Shown here: positions 25,539-34,257 of the stretch, piece by piece
Position numbering within the stretch: position 1 is the stretch's first letter
Layout: every line of letters starts with the position of its first letter
Assembly: GCF_026967985.1 (NCBI RefSeq)
Contig: NZ_JAPVBJ010000003.1
Coordinates: 124,001 to 188,000 of the forward strand
Direction of reading: 5' to 3'
Source: Modestobacter sp. VKM Ac-2984
GTDB taxonomy: Bacteria > Actinomycetota > Actinomycetes > Mycobacteriales > Geodermatophilaceae
DNA: 64,000 bases
Notes under the pieces: generated by a model
Database searches by the model: none
What the model was told of the DNA's origin: nothing
Seen by the model: only the letters and a program-made list of their open reading frames with translations
Position numbers and translations under genes: made by a program

Positions 25539-26732
25539 ATGACCGTCCTGCAGAAGAAGTCCGACAACCCGATCGCACACCTCTCCGAGGCCGACGTCGA
25601 GGCCATCGGCCGCGAGCTCGACGCCATCCGGCAGACCGTCGTGGACAGCCGTGGCGAGGACGACGCGGCCTACATCCGCCGGGTCATCGACGTGCAGCGC
25701 AAGATGGAGCTGGCCAGCCGGGCCGTGCTGCTGTTCTCCAAGTTCCCGCCGGCCTGGATCGTCGGCACCGCCGGGCTCTCGGTCGCCAAGATCCTGGAGA
25801 ACATGGAGATCGGGCACAACATCCTGCACGGCCAGTGGGACTGGATGCGCGACCCGAAGATCCACTCCACGACGTGGGAGTGGGACATGGCCAGCCCGTC
25901 CGAGCAGTGGAAGCACTCGCACAACGTGCTGCACCACACCTACACGAACGTGATCGGCAAGGACAACGACCTCGGCTACGGCATCATGCGCGTCGACGAG
26001 GACCAGCGGTGGGTGCCGCTGTACCTGCTCCAGCCGGTGTGGAACTTCGTCAACGCCTGCTTCTTCGAGTACGGGATCGCCGCCTACGACCTGGAGCTGG
26101 GCAAGAACCTGGCCACCAAGGAGCGGCGTGCCGACCCGGGCTTCCGGGCCCGCGGCAAGCAGGTGCTGAAGAAGATCGGCAAGCAGATGACCAAGGACTA
26201 CGTCGTCCACCCGGCGCTGTCGGGTCCGTCGTTCCTGCCCACCTTGGCGGCCAACTTCACCGCCAACGTGGTGCGCAACGTGTGGTCGCACTCGGTGATC
26301 ATGTGCGGACACTTCCCGGAGGGCGTCGAGACCTTCGAGAAAAAGTCGATCGACGGGGAGACCCGCGGTGAGTGGTACCTGCGGCAGATGCTCGGCTCGG
26401 CCAACATCTCCGGCAGCAAGGCCATGCACATCATGACCGGGAACCTGTCCCACCAGGTCGAGCACCACCTGTTCCCGGACCTGCCGAGCAACCGGTACGC
26501 CGAGATCGCCCCGCAGATCCGCGACCTCTTCGCCCGCTACGGGCTGCGCTACCACTCCGCCTCGCTGCCGCGGCAGGTCGGGTCGGCCTGGCACAAGGTC
26601 ATCCGGCTCTCGCTGCCCAACGGCTGGCTGGCCCAGACCACCCCGGCCAACGCCCCGGCCCAGGTCGTCAAGCTCTACAAGATGACCACCGGTGGCCCGA
26701 AGGTGCGCCGGGCGCTGCAGGCCGCTGCCTGA
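25539..26732 (+). CDS. Acyl-CoA fatty-acid desaturase (DesA3-like)
   Basis: 397 residues, ATG after GAGGAGCTGCAC. The three histidine boxes of membrane di-iron desaturases are present: GHNILH (His93, His97), HSHNVLHH (His126, His128, His132, His133) and HQVEHH (His305, His309, His310). The box spacing fits the acyl-CoA delta-9/linoleoyl-CoA type. Hydrophobic helices lie near residues 60-85 and 160-235. It introduces a double bond in membrane acyl chains using electrons from the adjacent reductase. Expression is probably set by the divergent PucR-like protein. Confidence 0.94.
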   Translation: MTVLQKKSDNPIAHLSEADVEAIGRELDAIRQTVVDSRGEDDAAYIRRVIDVQRKMELASRAVLLFSKFPPAWIVGTAGLSVAKILENMEIGHNILHGQWDWMRDPKIHSTTWEWDMASPSEQWKHSHNVLHHTYTNVIGKDNDLGYGIMRVDEDQRWVPLYLLQPVWNFVNACFFEYGIAAYDLELGKNLATKERRADPGFRARGKQVLKKIGKQMTKDYVVHPALSGPSFLPTLAANFTANVVRNVWSHSVIMCGHFPEGVETFEKKSIDGETRGEWYLRQMLGSANISGSKAMHIMTGNLSHQVEHHLFPDLPSNRYAEIAPQIRDLFARYGLRYHSASLPRQVGSAWHKVIRLSLPNGWLAQTTPANAPAQVVKLYKMTTGGPKVRRALQAAA

Positions 26733-26772
26733 CCCAGCACCACAGCACGACAGCACGCAGCACCACGGGACG

Positions 26773-26809
26773 ACGAAGCCCGCCAGGCCGACGGCCTGGC
26801 GGGCTTCGT
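26773..26809. terminator. Strong bidirectional terminator
   Basis: A perfect 17-base stem (26773-26789 with 26793-26809), starting ACGAAGCCC, closes over a three-base loop GAC. It lies between the convergent desaturase and universal stress protein genes and can serve both. Confidence 0.9.
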
Positions 26810-26824
26810 GCTGTCTCGGGCGGC

Positions 26825-27229
26825 TCAGCCCGCGGCGGGGTGCGGCTTGACGGCGAGCACCGGCCGGTCGGCGTCCAGCAGGATCCGCTGGGCGGTGCTG
26901 CCCATCAGCAGCTTGCCGACGGGGGAGCGGCGGCGCAGCCCGATCACGATCAGCGAGGCGTCGGCCTCCTCGGCGATGCGGAGCACCGAGTCGGCCAGGT
27001 CCCCGGTGTGCGGGGTCTGCCGCAGCTGCAGCGCGACGCCCTCGGCCTGGGCGCGGGCGGTCAGCGTCACGACCAGCTCCGGCGGCGCGACGTCGGCGCT
27101 GACCGGCGCACCGCCGCGGGGGCTGTTGAGCACCAGCAGGTCCTCGCCCCGGCGGCGGGCCTCGGCCAGGCCGGCTGCGAAGGCCGCCTCGCCCTCGGGG
27201 GTGGGGAGGAAACCGACGAGGACGGTCAC
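26825..27229 (-). CDS. Universal stress protein family
   Basis: 134 residues from GTG at 27229, with AGGAG suitably upstream. Single UspA domain: TVLVGFLPTPEGEAA at the start, DASLIVIGLRRRSPVGKLLMGSTAQ and RPVLAVK at the end. The ATP-loop pattern G-x2-G-x9-G-S/T is imperfect: arginines stand where the first glycines should be, though GKLLMGST is kept, so nucleotide binding is uncertain. Transcribed alone. Usp proteins in actinobacteria often belong to hypoxia or stationary-phase regulons. Confidence 0.88.
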   Translation of the reverse strand: MTVLVGFLPTPEGEAAFAAGLAEARRRGEDLLVLNSPRGGAPVSADVAPPELVVTLTARAQAEGVALQLRQTPHTGDLADSVLRIAEEADASLIVIGLRRRSPVGKLLMGSTAQRILLDADRPVLAVKPHPAAG

Positions 27230-27322
27230 ACGAGCTCCTGGGGACGGGGGCGGCGGGCTGAGCTCGCCGTAGGACGGCGCTTGCCGGCCACACTGCCACG
27301 GGAGGCGGTGGCGAGCAGCGCA

Positions 27323-27354
27323 CGGCATCCGTCTGATGCGACTCATCGATGCCG
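27323..27354. promoter_or_regulatory. Nested inverted repeats upstream of LysR gene
   Basis: Outer arms CGGCATC (27323-27329) and GATGCCG (27348-27354) enclose an inner pair GATG (27335-27338) and CATC (27344-27347). The set lies 40 bases before the LysR start, where autoregulatory sites usually sit. The same GCATC half-site recurs downstream of the gene. Confidence 0.55.
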
Positions 27355-27393
27355 CACGGTGACTGATGAATCCATGCTGGATACCGTTCCGGC

Positions 27394-28281
27394 ATGGCCT
27401 TCACGCTGGAGCAGCTACGTGGGTTCGTCGCGGTCGCCGACGAGCTGCACTTCGGCCGGGCTGCGACCAGGCTGGCGATGACGCAGCCACCGCTCAGTCG
27501 GCAGATCCAGAAGCTGGAGCGGGCCGTGGGTGCCCAGCTGCTCGAGCGGGACAACCGCCGGGTCGCGCTCACCGCCGCGGGGGAGGTCTTCCTCGGCGAG
27601 GCCCGCCGGCTGCTGAGCCTGGCCGACGGGGCCCCGGAGCTGGCCCGGCGCGTCTCCGCCGGCTCCAGCGGGCTGCTGCGGATCGGGTTCACCGCAGCCT
27701 CCGCCTACGGCCTGCTGGGTCAGCTGCTCAATGACCTGGCCCGGGAGCTCCCCGACGTGGACGTCGACCTCTCAGAGCTCGTCACCCGCGAGCAGGTGGC
27801 CGGGCTGCGCGCCGGGGAGCTCGATCTCGGCCTGGCCCGCCCGACCGTCGACCAGCAGGCCCTCGGCTCGCGGCTGCTCCACCGGGAGGCGCTGTGCGTC
27901 GCCGCGCCGCTGGGCTCCCCGCTGCTGGCGCTCGGCCGGCCGGTCGAGCCCGATGACCTGGCCGGTGAGCCGGTGGTCATGCACTCGCCGACCCGGGCGC
28001 GGTACTTCTACGACCTGGTGGTCGGGGCCGTACCGACCGCCTCGGAGAACACCGTGCACACCGTCGGCCAGGTGCTCACCATGCTCTGGCTGGTGGCCGC
28101 CGGCCGGGGGATCGCGTTCGTCCCCGAGTCCGCCGCCCGGCTGCCCATCGACGGCGTCGGGCTGGTCCGGCTCCGGACGCCGGTGCTCGAGCCGGTGGAG
28201 CTGCACCTGCTGTGGAGCCGGGACGCCACCAACCCGGCCCTGCGGAAGGCGCTGGAGGTGCTCGGGCGGGCGATGCCCTGA
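27394..28281 (+). CDS. LysR-family regulator of the adjacent sugar-acid genes
   Basis: 295 residues. The N-terminal winged HTH is typical (LEQLRGFVAVADELHFGRAATRLAMTQPPLSRQIQKLE split over residues 5-43), with the effector domain from about residue 90 (LLRIGFTAASAYGLL). It is transcribed toward kdgD and aldehyde dehydrogenase, which it probably activates in response to a sugar acid such as glucarate (inference from context). Palindromic GCATCG elements occur on both sides and across its own stop codon. Confidence 0.9.
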   Translation: MAFTLEQLRGFVAVADELHFGRAATRLAMTQPPLSRQIQKLERAVGAQLLERDNRRVALTAAGEVFLGEARRLLSLADGAPELARRVSAGSSGLLRIGFTAASAYGLLGQLLNDLARELPDVDVDLSELVTREQVAGLRAGELDLGLARPTVDQQALGSRLLHREALCVAAPLGSPLLALGRPVEPDDLAGEPVVMHSPTRARYFYDLVVGAVPTASENTVHTVGQVLTMLWLVAAGRGIAFVPESAARLPIDGVGLVRLRTPVLEPVELHLLWSRDATNPALRKALEVLGRAMP

Positions 28282-28297
28282 GGGCATCGCTCGATGC
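28271..28297. promoter_or_regulatory. Overlapping palindromes at the end of LysR gene / kdgD promoter
   Basis: Positions 28271-28289 form a perfect palindrome CGATGCCCT-G-AGGGCATCG spanning the LysR stop codon, and 28284-28297 form a second one, GCATCG-CT-CGATGC, sharing an arm. Three alternating half-sites in 27 bases, just upstream of the kdgD promoter, look like an operator array. The first palindrome could also fold as a transcript hairpin. Confidence 0.6.
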
Positions 28298-28307
28298 GGA
28301 ACCGATC

Positions 28308-28337
28308 TTGGACAGGCATCGTCGGTCTCCCTAGCGT
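28308..28337 (+). promoter_or_regulatory. Candidate promoter for kdgD
   Basis: TTGGAC (28308-28313) and TAGCGT (28332-28337) with 18-base spacing match actinobacterial housekeeping promoters. A further GGCATCG half-site (28315-28321) lies inside the spacer. The expected transcript start is about 65 bases before the kdgD GTG. Confidence 0.5.
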
Positions 28338-28407
28338 GGAGGTGCACCACCGCCCCGGTGCCGACCCGGACCGGAGCGCGGACCCGCCGGACCCAAGGAC
28401 GCACCCT

Positions 28408-29322
28408 GTGACGCTGATGCCCCCGGACGCCCTCGCCGCCACGCTAAGGTCCGGCCTGCTCTCCTTCCCGGTCACCCACTTCGACGCCTACCTGCAGTTC
28501 GACGAGCCGCGCTACCGCGAGCACCTGGCCTGGCAGTCCAGCTTCGACGTCGCCGGCCTCTTCGCCGCCGGCGGCACCGGGGAGGGCTTCTCCCTCACCC
28601 CGGCCGAGATCGACCGGGTCGTCCGGGTCGCCGTCGACGAGGTGGCCGACCGGGTCCCGGTCGTCGCCCCGGCGACCGGTGGCACCGCGGTCTCCATCGA
28701 GCAGGCGCGCGCCGCCCAGGCCGCCGGCGCCTCCGGGCTGCTGCTCTTCCCGCCCTACCTCACCGAGGCCAGCCAGGCCGGGCTCGTCGAGCACGTCAGC
28801 GCCGTCTGCCGGTCCACCGACCTCGGGGTGATCGTCTACAGCCGGGCCAACGCCGTTCTCACCGACACCACCGTCGCCGAGCTCGCCGACCGCAATCCCA
28901 ACCTGATCGGGCTCAAGGACGGCGTCGGGAACATCGAGCAGATGACCCGCACCTACGCCAAGGTCGGCGAGCGGCTGATCTACGTCGGCGGCCTGCCCAC
29001 CGCCGAGACGTTCGCGCTGCCGCTGCTCCAGCTGGGCGTCAGCACGTACTCCTCGGCGCTGTACAACTTCCTGCCCGAGTTCGCCCTGCGGTTCTACGCC
29101 GCCGTCCGGGCGCAGGACCGCACCGCCGTCTACGCGATGCTGTCGGACTTCGTGCTGCCCTACCTGGACATCCGCGACCGGACCCGCGGGTACGCGGTGT
29201 CGATCGTCAAGGCCGGGCTGACCGCCGCCGGGCGGGACGGCGGGCGGGTGCGCCCGCCGCTGACCGACCTGAGCGAGGCCGAGCTCGCCGAGCTGACCAC
29301 TCTGGTGCAGAAGGTCGCCTGA
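28408..29322 (+). CDS. kdgD: 5-dehydro-4-deoxyglucarate dehydratase
   Basis: 304 residues of the DapA/NAL TIM-barrel superfamily. The Schiff-base lysine is Lys170 (IGLKDGVGN) and the catalytic tyrosine Tyr144 (IVYSRAN). The GTGEGFSLT loop near residue 52 differs from DapA's GTTGE and fits KdgD. It converts 5-keto-4-deoxyglucarate to 2,5-dioxopentanoate with loss of water and CO2. GTG at 28408 is preferred over ATG 28417 because AAGGA lies about nine bases upstream. The next gene oxidises the product. Confidence 0.9.
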   Translation: MTLMPPDALAATLRSGLLSFPVTHFDAYLQFDEPRYREHLAWQSSFDVAGLFAAGGTGEGFSLTPAEIDRVVRVAVDEVADRVPVVAPATGGTAVSIEQARAAQAAGASGLLLFPPYLTEASQAGLVEHVSAVCRSTDLGVIVYSRANAVLTDTTVAELADRNPNLIGLKDGVGNIEQMTRTYAKVGERLIYVGGLPTAETFALPLLQLGVSTYSSALYNFLPEFALRFYAAVRAQDRTAVYAMLSDFVLPYLDIRDRTRGYAVSIVKAGLTAAGRDGGRVRPPLTDLSEAELAELTTLVQKVA

Positions 29323-29369
29323 CCGGCCCGCCCGACCACCCCCGCACCCGTACCGAAGAGGAGCACCCG

Positions 29370-30884
29370 ATGACCGACGTCCTCAGCATCGACCCCCGTA
29401 CCGGACAGACGGCCGAGGTCGTCGCCCAGGAGACCAGCCCGGAGGAGGTGGCCCGGCTCTGCGAGGCGGCGCTGGCGGCCGCCCCGGCCCTGGAGAAACT
29501 GGGCCGGACCGGCCGGGCCACCCTGCTCCGCAGCCTCGCCGACGCGCTGGAGGCCCGCCGGGACGACGTGGTCGCCGTGGCCGACCGGGAGACCGCGCTG
29601 GGCTCGGGTCGGCTGAACGGCGAGTTGACCCGCACCTGCTACCAGCTGCGGCTGTTCGCCGAGGTGCTGGAGGAGGGCAGCTACCTCGAGGCGACGATCG
29701 ACCACGCCGGCGACAGCCCGATGGGCCCGCGCCCGGACCTGCGCCGGATGCTGCTGCCGATCGGGCCGGTCGCGGTGTTCGGCGCCAGCAACTTCCCGCT
29801 GGCGTTCTCGGTGCCCGGCGGTGACACCGCCTCCGCGCTGGCCTCCGGCTGCCCGGTCGTCGTCAAGGCGCACGGCTCGCACCCGGCGACGTCCCGGCTC
29901 TGCTTCGAGGTGCTCACGGCGGCCGCCCGCGACGCCGGCGCCCCCGAGGGGACCCTCGGCCTGGTGCACGGCCTGCAGGCCGGTGCCGACCTGGTCGCCC
30001 ACCCGGCCATCCGCGCCGTCGGCTTCACCGGTTCGGTCAACGGCGGCCGGGCACTGCTGCAGATCATCGAGCAGCGCCCCGACCCGATCCCGTTCTTCGG
30101 CGAGCTGAGCAGCCTCAACCCGGTGGTGGTCACCCCGCAGGCGGCCGCCGAGCGCGGCACCCAGCTCGGCGGCGAGCTGGTCGGCTCCTTCACCCTGGGC
30201 GCCGGGCAGTTCTGCACCAAGCCCGGTCTGGTGCTGGTGCCCACCGGTCCCGCCGGCGACGAGGTCGTGGACGCGATGGCCGAGGCGGTGCGCGGCAGCA
30301 GCCCGCAGGTGCTGCTCAACGAGGGCATCGCGGCGTCCTTCGGGAAGCTGTCCGCGGCCATCGCCGGCGCACCCGGCGTCACCGCCGTCGCCCGCGGCAC
30401 CGAGGTCGACGGCACCGGGTTCGCCGCGACGCCGCTGTTGCTGAGCACCCCGGCCGCCGACCTGCCCGAGCAGGTCACCGAGGAGGTCTTCGGCCCGGTC
30501 ACCGTGGTGGCCCGCTACGACGGCGAGCCGGAGCTCTTCGCCGCGCTGGGAAAGATGCCGTCCTCGCTCACCGCCACCGTGCTCCGGGGTGCGGGGGAGA
30601 CCCAGCTGCCGCTGGCGGTCTCCCAGGAGCTGCGCACCCGGGCCGGCCGGCTGGTCTACGACGCCTACCCGACCGGGGTGGCGGTCTCCTGGGCCCAGCA
30701 CCACGGTGGCCCGTGGCCGTCGACCAACTCCCAGCACACCTCGGTCGGCACGTCCGCCATCCGCCGCTTCCTGCGCCCGGTCACCTGGCAGGGGGCACCG
30801 GCCGAGCTGCTGCCCGCCGAGCTGACCGACGAGGGGACCGGCATCCCGCGGCGCGTGGACGGCGTCCTGCAGCTGCCGGCGTGA
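29370..30884 (+). CDS. 2,5-dioxopentanoate (alpha-ketoglutarate semialdehyde) dehydrogenase
   Basis: 504 residues, ATG after GAGGAGCACCCG. NAD(P)-dependent aldehyde dehydrogenase with catalytic Cys282 (AGQFCTKPG) and general base Glu245 (FFGELSSLNP). The segments FGASNFPLAFSVPGGDTASAL and KAHGSHP are typical of the ketoglutarate semialdehyde group. Together with KdgD it takes keto-deoxyglucarate to 2-oxoglutarate, which enters the TCA cycle. Upstream dehydratases for glucarate or galactarate are not in this window. Its stop overlaps the ATP-grasp gene (GTGA). Confidence 0.92.
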   Translation: MTDVLSIDPRTGQTAEVVAQETSPEEVARLCEAALAAAPALEKLGRTGRATLLRSLADALEARRDDVVAVADRETALGSGRLNGELTRTCYQLRLFAEVLEEGSYLEATIDHAGDSPMGPRPDLRRMLLPIGPVAVFGASNFPLAFSVPGGDTASALASGCPVVVKAHGSHPATSRLCFEVLTAAARDAGAPEGTLGLVHGLQAGADLVAHPAIRAVGFTGSVNGGRALLQIIEQRPDPIPFFGELSSLNPVVVTPQAAAERGTQLGGELVGSFTLGAGQFCTKPGLVLVPTGPAGDEVVDAMAEAVRGSSPQVLLNEGIAASFGKLSAAIAGAPGVTAVARGTEVDGTGFAATPLLLSTPAADLPEQVTEEVFGPVTVVARYDGEPELFAALGKMPSSLTATVLRGAGETQLPLAVSQELRTRAGRLVYDAYPTGVAVSWAQHHGGPWPSTNSQHTSVGTSAIRRFLRPVTWQGAPAELLPAELTDEGTGIPRRVDGVLQLPA

Positions 30885-31744
30885 GCGCCCGGGTCGCGCT
30901 GGTCAGCAGCGAACGAGGGCTGCGGGTCGACCCGGACCTGCCGATCGCGTCGTCGGCGTTGCGCGGCGCCGGGCTGGCCGTCGAGCTGGTCCGCTGGGAC
31001 GACGGCGACGTGGACTGGGCCGGCTTCGACCTGGCCGTCGTCCGGTCCTGCTGGGACTACGCCTGGCGGCGCGCGGAGTTCCTCGGCTGGGCGGCCGCCG
31101 TGCCGCGGCTGCGCAACCCGGCTCCGGTGCTGGCCTGGAACACCGACAAGACGCACCTGCGCGACGTGGCCGGCGCCGGGCTGCCCGTGGTGCCCACCGT
31201 CTGGGACCCGACCAGCGCCGACGAGCTGCCGGACGCCGGGGAGTGGGTGGTGAAGCCGTCGATCTCGGCCGGCTCCCGGGACACCGCCCGCTGGACCGAT
31301 GCGGCAGCGGTGCTCGGGCACGTCGCCGAGCTCACCGCCGCCGGCCGGACGGCGATGGTGCAGCCCTACCTGGCCAGCGTGGACGATGCCGGGGAGACCG
31401 CGATGCTGTTCCTCGGCGGCCGGTTCTCCCACGCCGTGCGCAAGGGCCCGCTGCTGCAGCGCGGGGAGGGCGTGCGCCAGGACCGGGACAGCCGCGGTGA
31501 CCTGCGCGCGGTCGACCCGACGCCGGCGCAGCGGGTGGTCGCCCAGGCCGTGTTCGACGCGGTGCCGGACCTGGTGCCGGGGGCCGAGCCGCCGCTGTAC
31601 GCCCGGATCGACCTGGTGGCCGACGACGCCGGCCGCCCGGTGCTGCTCGAGCTGGAGCTCACCGAGCCCAGCCTCTTCCTGCCGCAGGCGCCGGAGACGG
31701 CGCTGGCGCAGTGGGTGACCGCGGTGACGGCCGCGACCCGGTGA
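30881..31744 (+). CDS. ATP-grasp-domain protein of unknown substrate
   Basis: 287 residues from GTG at 30881 (overlap start). Weak but consistent ATP-grasp features: an N-terminal VVRSCWDY segment, WNTDKTHLRDV, the lysine strand GEWVVKPSISAGSRDT, a TAMVQPYL strand, and metal-binding-type end YARIDLVADDAGRPVLLELELTEPSLFL. Such proteins form amide or similar bonds using ATP. No partner gene identifies the substrate. It is translationally coupled to the aldehyde dehydrogenase, but a role in sugar-acid catabolism is not obvious. Confidence 0.8.
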   Translation: MSARVALVSSERGLRVDPDLPIASSALRGAGLAVELVRWDDGDVDWAGFDLAVVRSCWDYAWRRAEFLGWAAAVPRLRNPAPVLAWNTDKTHLRDVAGAGLPVVPTVWDPTSADELPDAGEWVVKPSISAGSRDTARWTDAAAVLGHVAELTAAGRTAMVQPYLASVDDAGETAMLFLGGRFSHAVRKGPLLQRGEGVRQDRDSRGDLRAVDPTPAQRVVAQAVFDAVPDLVPGAEPPLYARIDLVADDAGRPVLLELELTEPSLFLPQAPETALAQWVTAVTAATR

Positions 31745-31772
31745 CGGGTGCACCGGTGCCGCCGGCGACGGC

Positions 31773-32702
31773 GTGACCGCGGTGCTGGGCGGGTTCGCCG
31801 CCCTCGCCGCGGTCATCGGCGTCGGCTGGGTGACCGCGCGCACCGGCGTCCTGGGGGCGGGCGCGACCGGCGTGCTCTCCCGGCTGTCCTACTACGTGGC
31901 AACCCCGGCGCTGCTGCTGCTCACCCTGGCCGACGCCGACCCGGCCGCGTTGCTGACCTCGGCGCTGGTGGCCACCGGCGGCAGCGCGGTGTGCGCCGCG
32001 CTGCTCTACCTCGGACTGGCCCGGTGGTGGTGGCGGCTGCGCCCGGCGCAGCTGACCACCGGCGCATTGGCGTCCTCCTACGTCAACGCGGGCAACCTCG
32101 GCCTGCCGATCGCCGTTTACGTGCTGGGCGACGCCTCCTACGTCGCCCCGGTGCTGCTGTTCCAGGTGCTGGTGCTCGCGCCGATCGGGCTGTCGGTGCT
32201 GGCCGGGTCACAGGGCACCGCCGAGGACGCGCCGTCGCGGTGGCGGGTGGTCAGCCAGCCGGTGCGCACGCCGGTGGTGCTCGGCTGCGTGCTCGGGCTG
32301 CTGCTGGCCGAGACGGGGCTGCAGCTGCCGTCGCTGGTGCTCCAGCCGATCGAGCTGCTGGCCGCACTCGCCGTCCCGGCGGCGCTGCTCGCCTTCGGCT
32401 CCGGGCTGCTCGGGGCCCCGCGGCCGGCCTCCGGGGACGGCGGTGGCCAGGTCTGGCTGGCGGTCGCGCTGAAGACGCTGGTGCAGCCCGCGGTGGCCTA
32501 CGTGCTCGGCCGGTGGGTGGTGGACCTGTCCGGGGTGCCGCTGCTCGCGGTCGCCCTCACCTCCGCACTGCCGACCGCGCAGAACGTCTTCGTCTACGCC
32601 ACCGCCTACGACCGGGGCACCGCGCTGGCCCGGGACGCCGTCCTGGTCACGACCGTGCTCTCGGTGCCGGTCCTGGTCGGGGTGGCGGTGGTCTTGGGAT
32701 GA
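31773..32702 (+). CDS. AEC-family (auxin efflux carrier-like) permease
   Basis: 309 residues, about ten hydrophobic helices in the 5+5 arrangement of the AEC family. The conserved SYVNAGNLGLPIAVYVLG segment near residue 105 and TSALPTAQNVFVYATAYD near 265 mark the two crossover regions. Starts at GTG 31773 without a clear ribosome site. AEC members carry malate, other dicarboxylates or amino-acid derivatives; being next to malate:quinone oxidoreductase makes a C4-dicarboxylate attractive but unproven. Confidence 0.88.
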   Translation: MTAVLGGFAALAAVIGVGWVTARTGVLGAGATGVLSRLSYYVATPALLLLTLADADPAALLTSALVATGGSAVCAALLYLGLARWWWRLRPAQLTTGALASSYVNAGNLGLPIAVYVLGDASYVAPVLLFQVLVLAPIGLSVLAGSQGTAEDAPSRWRVVSQPVRTPVVLGCVLGLLLAETGLQLPSLVLQPIELLAALAVPAALLAFGSGLLGAPRPASGDGGGQVWLAVALKTLVQPAVAYVLGRWVVDLSGVPLLAVALTSALPTAQNVFVYATAYDRGTALARDAVLVTTVLSVPVLVGVAVVLG

Positions 32703-32751
32703 CGGGCGCGGGGATGACGGGCACGGGTGCACGGGGACGAGAGGAGCTGTC

Positions 32752-34257
32752 ATGACGAGCACGACACCGGAGGAACGGGACGTCGTCCTGATCGGCGGCG
32801 GGGTGATGAGCGCGACGCTCGGGATGCTGCTCAGCGAGCTCGAGCCGGGCTGGACCATCACCGTCGTCGAGCGGCTGGACGCGGCCGGGCTGGAGAGCTC
32901 CAGCGCGTGGAACAACGCCGGCACCGGGCACGCCGGGCTCTGCGAGTTCAACTACACGCCGCGCCGGCCCGACGGCACGGTGGACGTGACCAGCGCGGTG
33001 CAGATCGGCGAGCAGTTCCTGACCTCGCTGCACCTGTGGGCCCAGCTGGTCGAGCGCGGGTTGCTGGGGGAGCCGCAGGACTTCATCCGGTCGGTGCCGC
33101 ACATGGGCTTCGGCCGCGGTGCCGACGGCGTGGCCTGTCTGCGCGCCCGCTGGGAGGCGCTGCGCGACCACCCGCTCTTCACCGGCCAGGAGTTCTCCGC
33201 CGACCGTGCGGTGCTCCAGCGGTGGCTGCCGCTGGTGTTCGACCAGCGGCCGGCCGGCGAGCCGGTGGCGGCCACCCGGTCGGCGCAGGGCACCGACGTG
33301 GACGTCGGGGTGCTGACCCGCCGGCTGCTGGCGGCGCTGGCCGAGCGCGGTGCCGACGTGCGGTTCGGGCAGGAGGTGCGTTCGCTGCGCCGCCGCGGTG
33401 ACCGCTGGCACCTCGACGTCCGCGACCGCGGCACCGGGGCGCACCGGCGGCTGCGCACGCCGTACGTCTTCGTCGGCGCCGGCGGGGGCACGCTGCCGCT
33501 GCTGCAGTCCGCGCGGGTGCCCGAGGTGCGCAGCCACGGGGTGTTCCCGATCAGCGGGCAGTTCCTGCGCACCGACCGCCCGGAGCTGGTGGCCGCGCAC
33601 GGGGCCAAGCTCTACGGCCACGCGGCGCCCGGTGCGCCGCCGATCTCGGTGCCGCACCTGGACCGCCGGGTGGTCGACGGGCGTGAGCACCTGCTCTTCG
33701 GCCCGTTCGCCGCCTTCTCCCCCCGCTTCCTGACCCAGGGCCGGCTCACCGACCTGGTGCGCTCGGTGCGGCGGGGCAACCTGCCGACCCTGTTGGCAGC
33801 CGCCCGGGACAACCGCAGCCTGATGGCCTACCTGGTGCGGCAGGTGACCCAGACCGCGGCGGCGCGGACGGCCGCGCTGGCCCAGTTCGTGCCCTCGGTG
33901 CGGGCCGAGGACTGGGAGTTGATCACCGCCGGCCAGCGGGTCCAGGTGCTGAAGACCGCCGACGGCCGCGGCACGATGGTCGGTTTCGGCACCGAGCTGC
34001 TCACCTCCGCCGGCGGTTCGCTGGCCGCGCTGCTCGGGGCCTCCCCGGGGGCGTCCACGGCGGCGGCGACGATGGTCGACGTGCTGGCCGCCAGCTTCCC
34101 GCAGCGCATGCCGGGCTGGGCGCCGCAGCTGCGGCAGCTGGCCCCGACGGGCGACGTCGTCCGTGGCTGGGACACCGCCGAGCTGACCGCGACCCTGACG
34201 CACGCCCGGCGCGTGCTGCGGCTGACGCCGGTCCACCCCGGGGAGGACCCCGCGTGA
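32752..34257 (+). CDS. mqo: Malate:quinone oxidoreductase
   Basis: 501 residues, ATG after GAGAGGAGCTGTC. FAD-binding motif LIGGGVMSATLG at residues 13-24, [41 protein letters not shown], and FAAFSPRFL. A peripheral membrane enzyme that oxidises malate to oxaloacetate and gives electrons to quinone. Its stop overlaps the GTG of a now-broken FAD-linked oxidase, so the two once formed a coupled pair feeding the respiratory chain. Confidence 0.94.
   Translation: MTSTTPEERDVVLIGGGVMSATLGMLLSELEPGWTITVVERLDAAGLESSSAWNNAGTGHAGLCEFNYTPRRPDGTVDVTSAVQIGEQFLTSLHLWAQLVERGLLGEPQDFIRSVPHMGFGRGADGVACLRARWEALRDHPLFTGQEFSADRAVLQRWLPLVFDQRPAGEPVAATRSAQGTDVDVGVLTRRLLAALAERGADVRFGQEVRSLRRRGDRWHLDVRDRGTGAHRRLRTPYVFVGAGGGTLPLLQSARVPEVRSHGVFPISGQFLRTDRPELVAAHGAKLYGHAAPGAPPISVPHLDRRVVDGREHLLFGPFAAFSPRFLTQGRLTDLVRSVRRGNLPTLLAAARDNRSLMAYLVRQVTQTAAARTAALAQFVPSVRAEDWELITAGQRVQVLKTADGRGTMVGFGTELLTSAGGSLAALLGASPGASTAAATMVDVLAASFPQRMPGWAPQLRQLAPTGDVVRGWDTAELTATLTHARRVLRLTPVHPGEDPA

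Noticed and set aside
26738-26767. Repeated CAGCAC units between desaturase stop and terminator
   Set aside because: Four imperfect short units in a GC-rich gap; no regular period and no sign of a regulatory or mobile element.
32699-32728. Short tandem repeat GATGACGGGCRCGG between AEC permease and mqo
   Set aside because: Only two copies, spanning a stop codon; most likely a small duplication without function.
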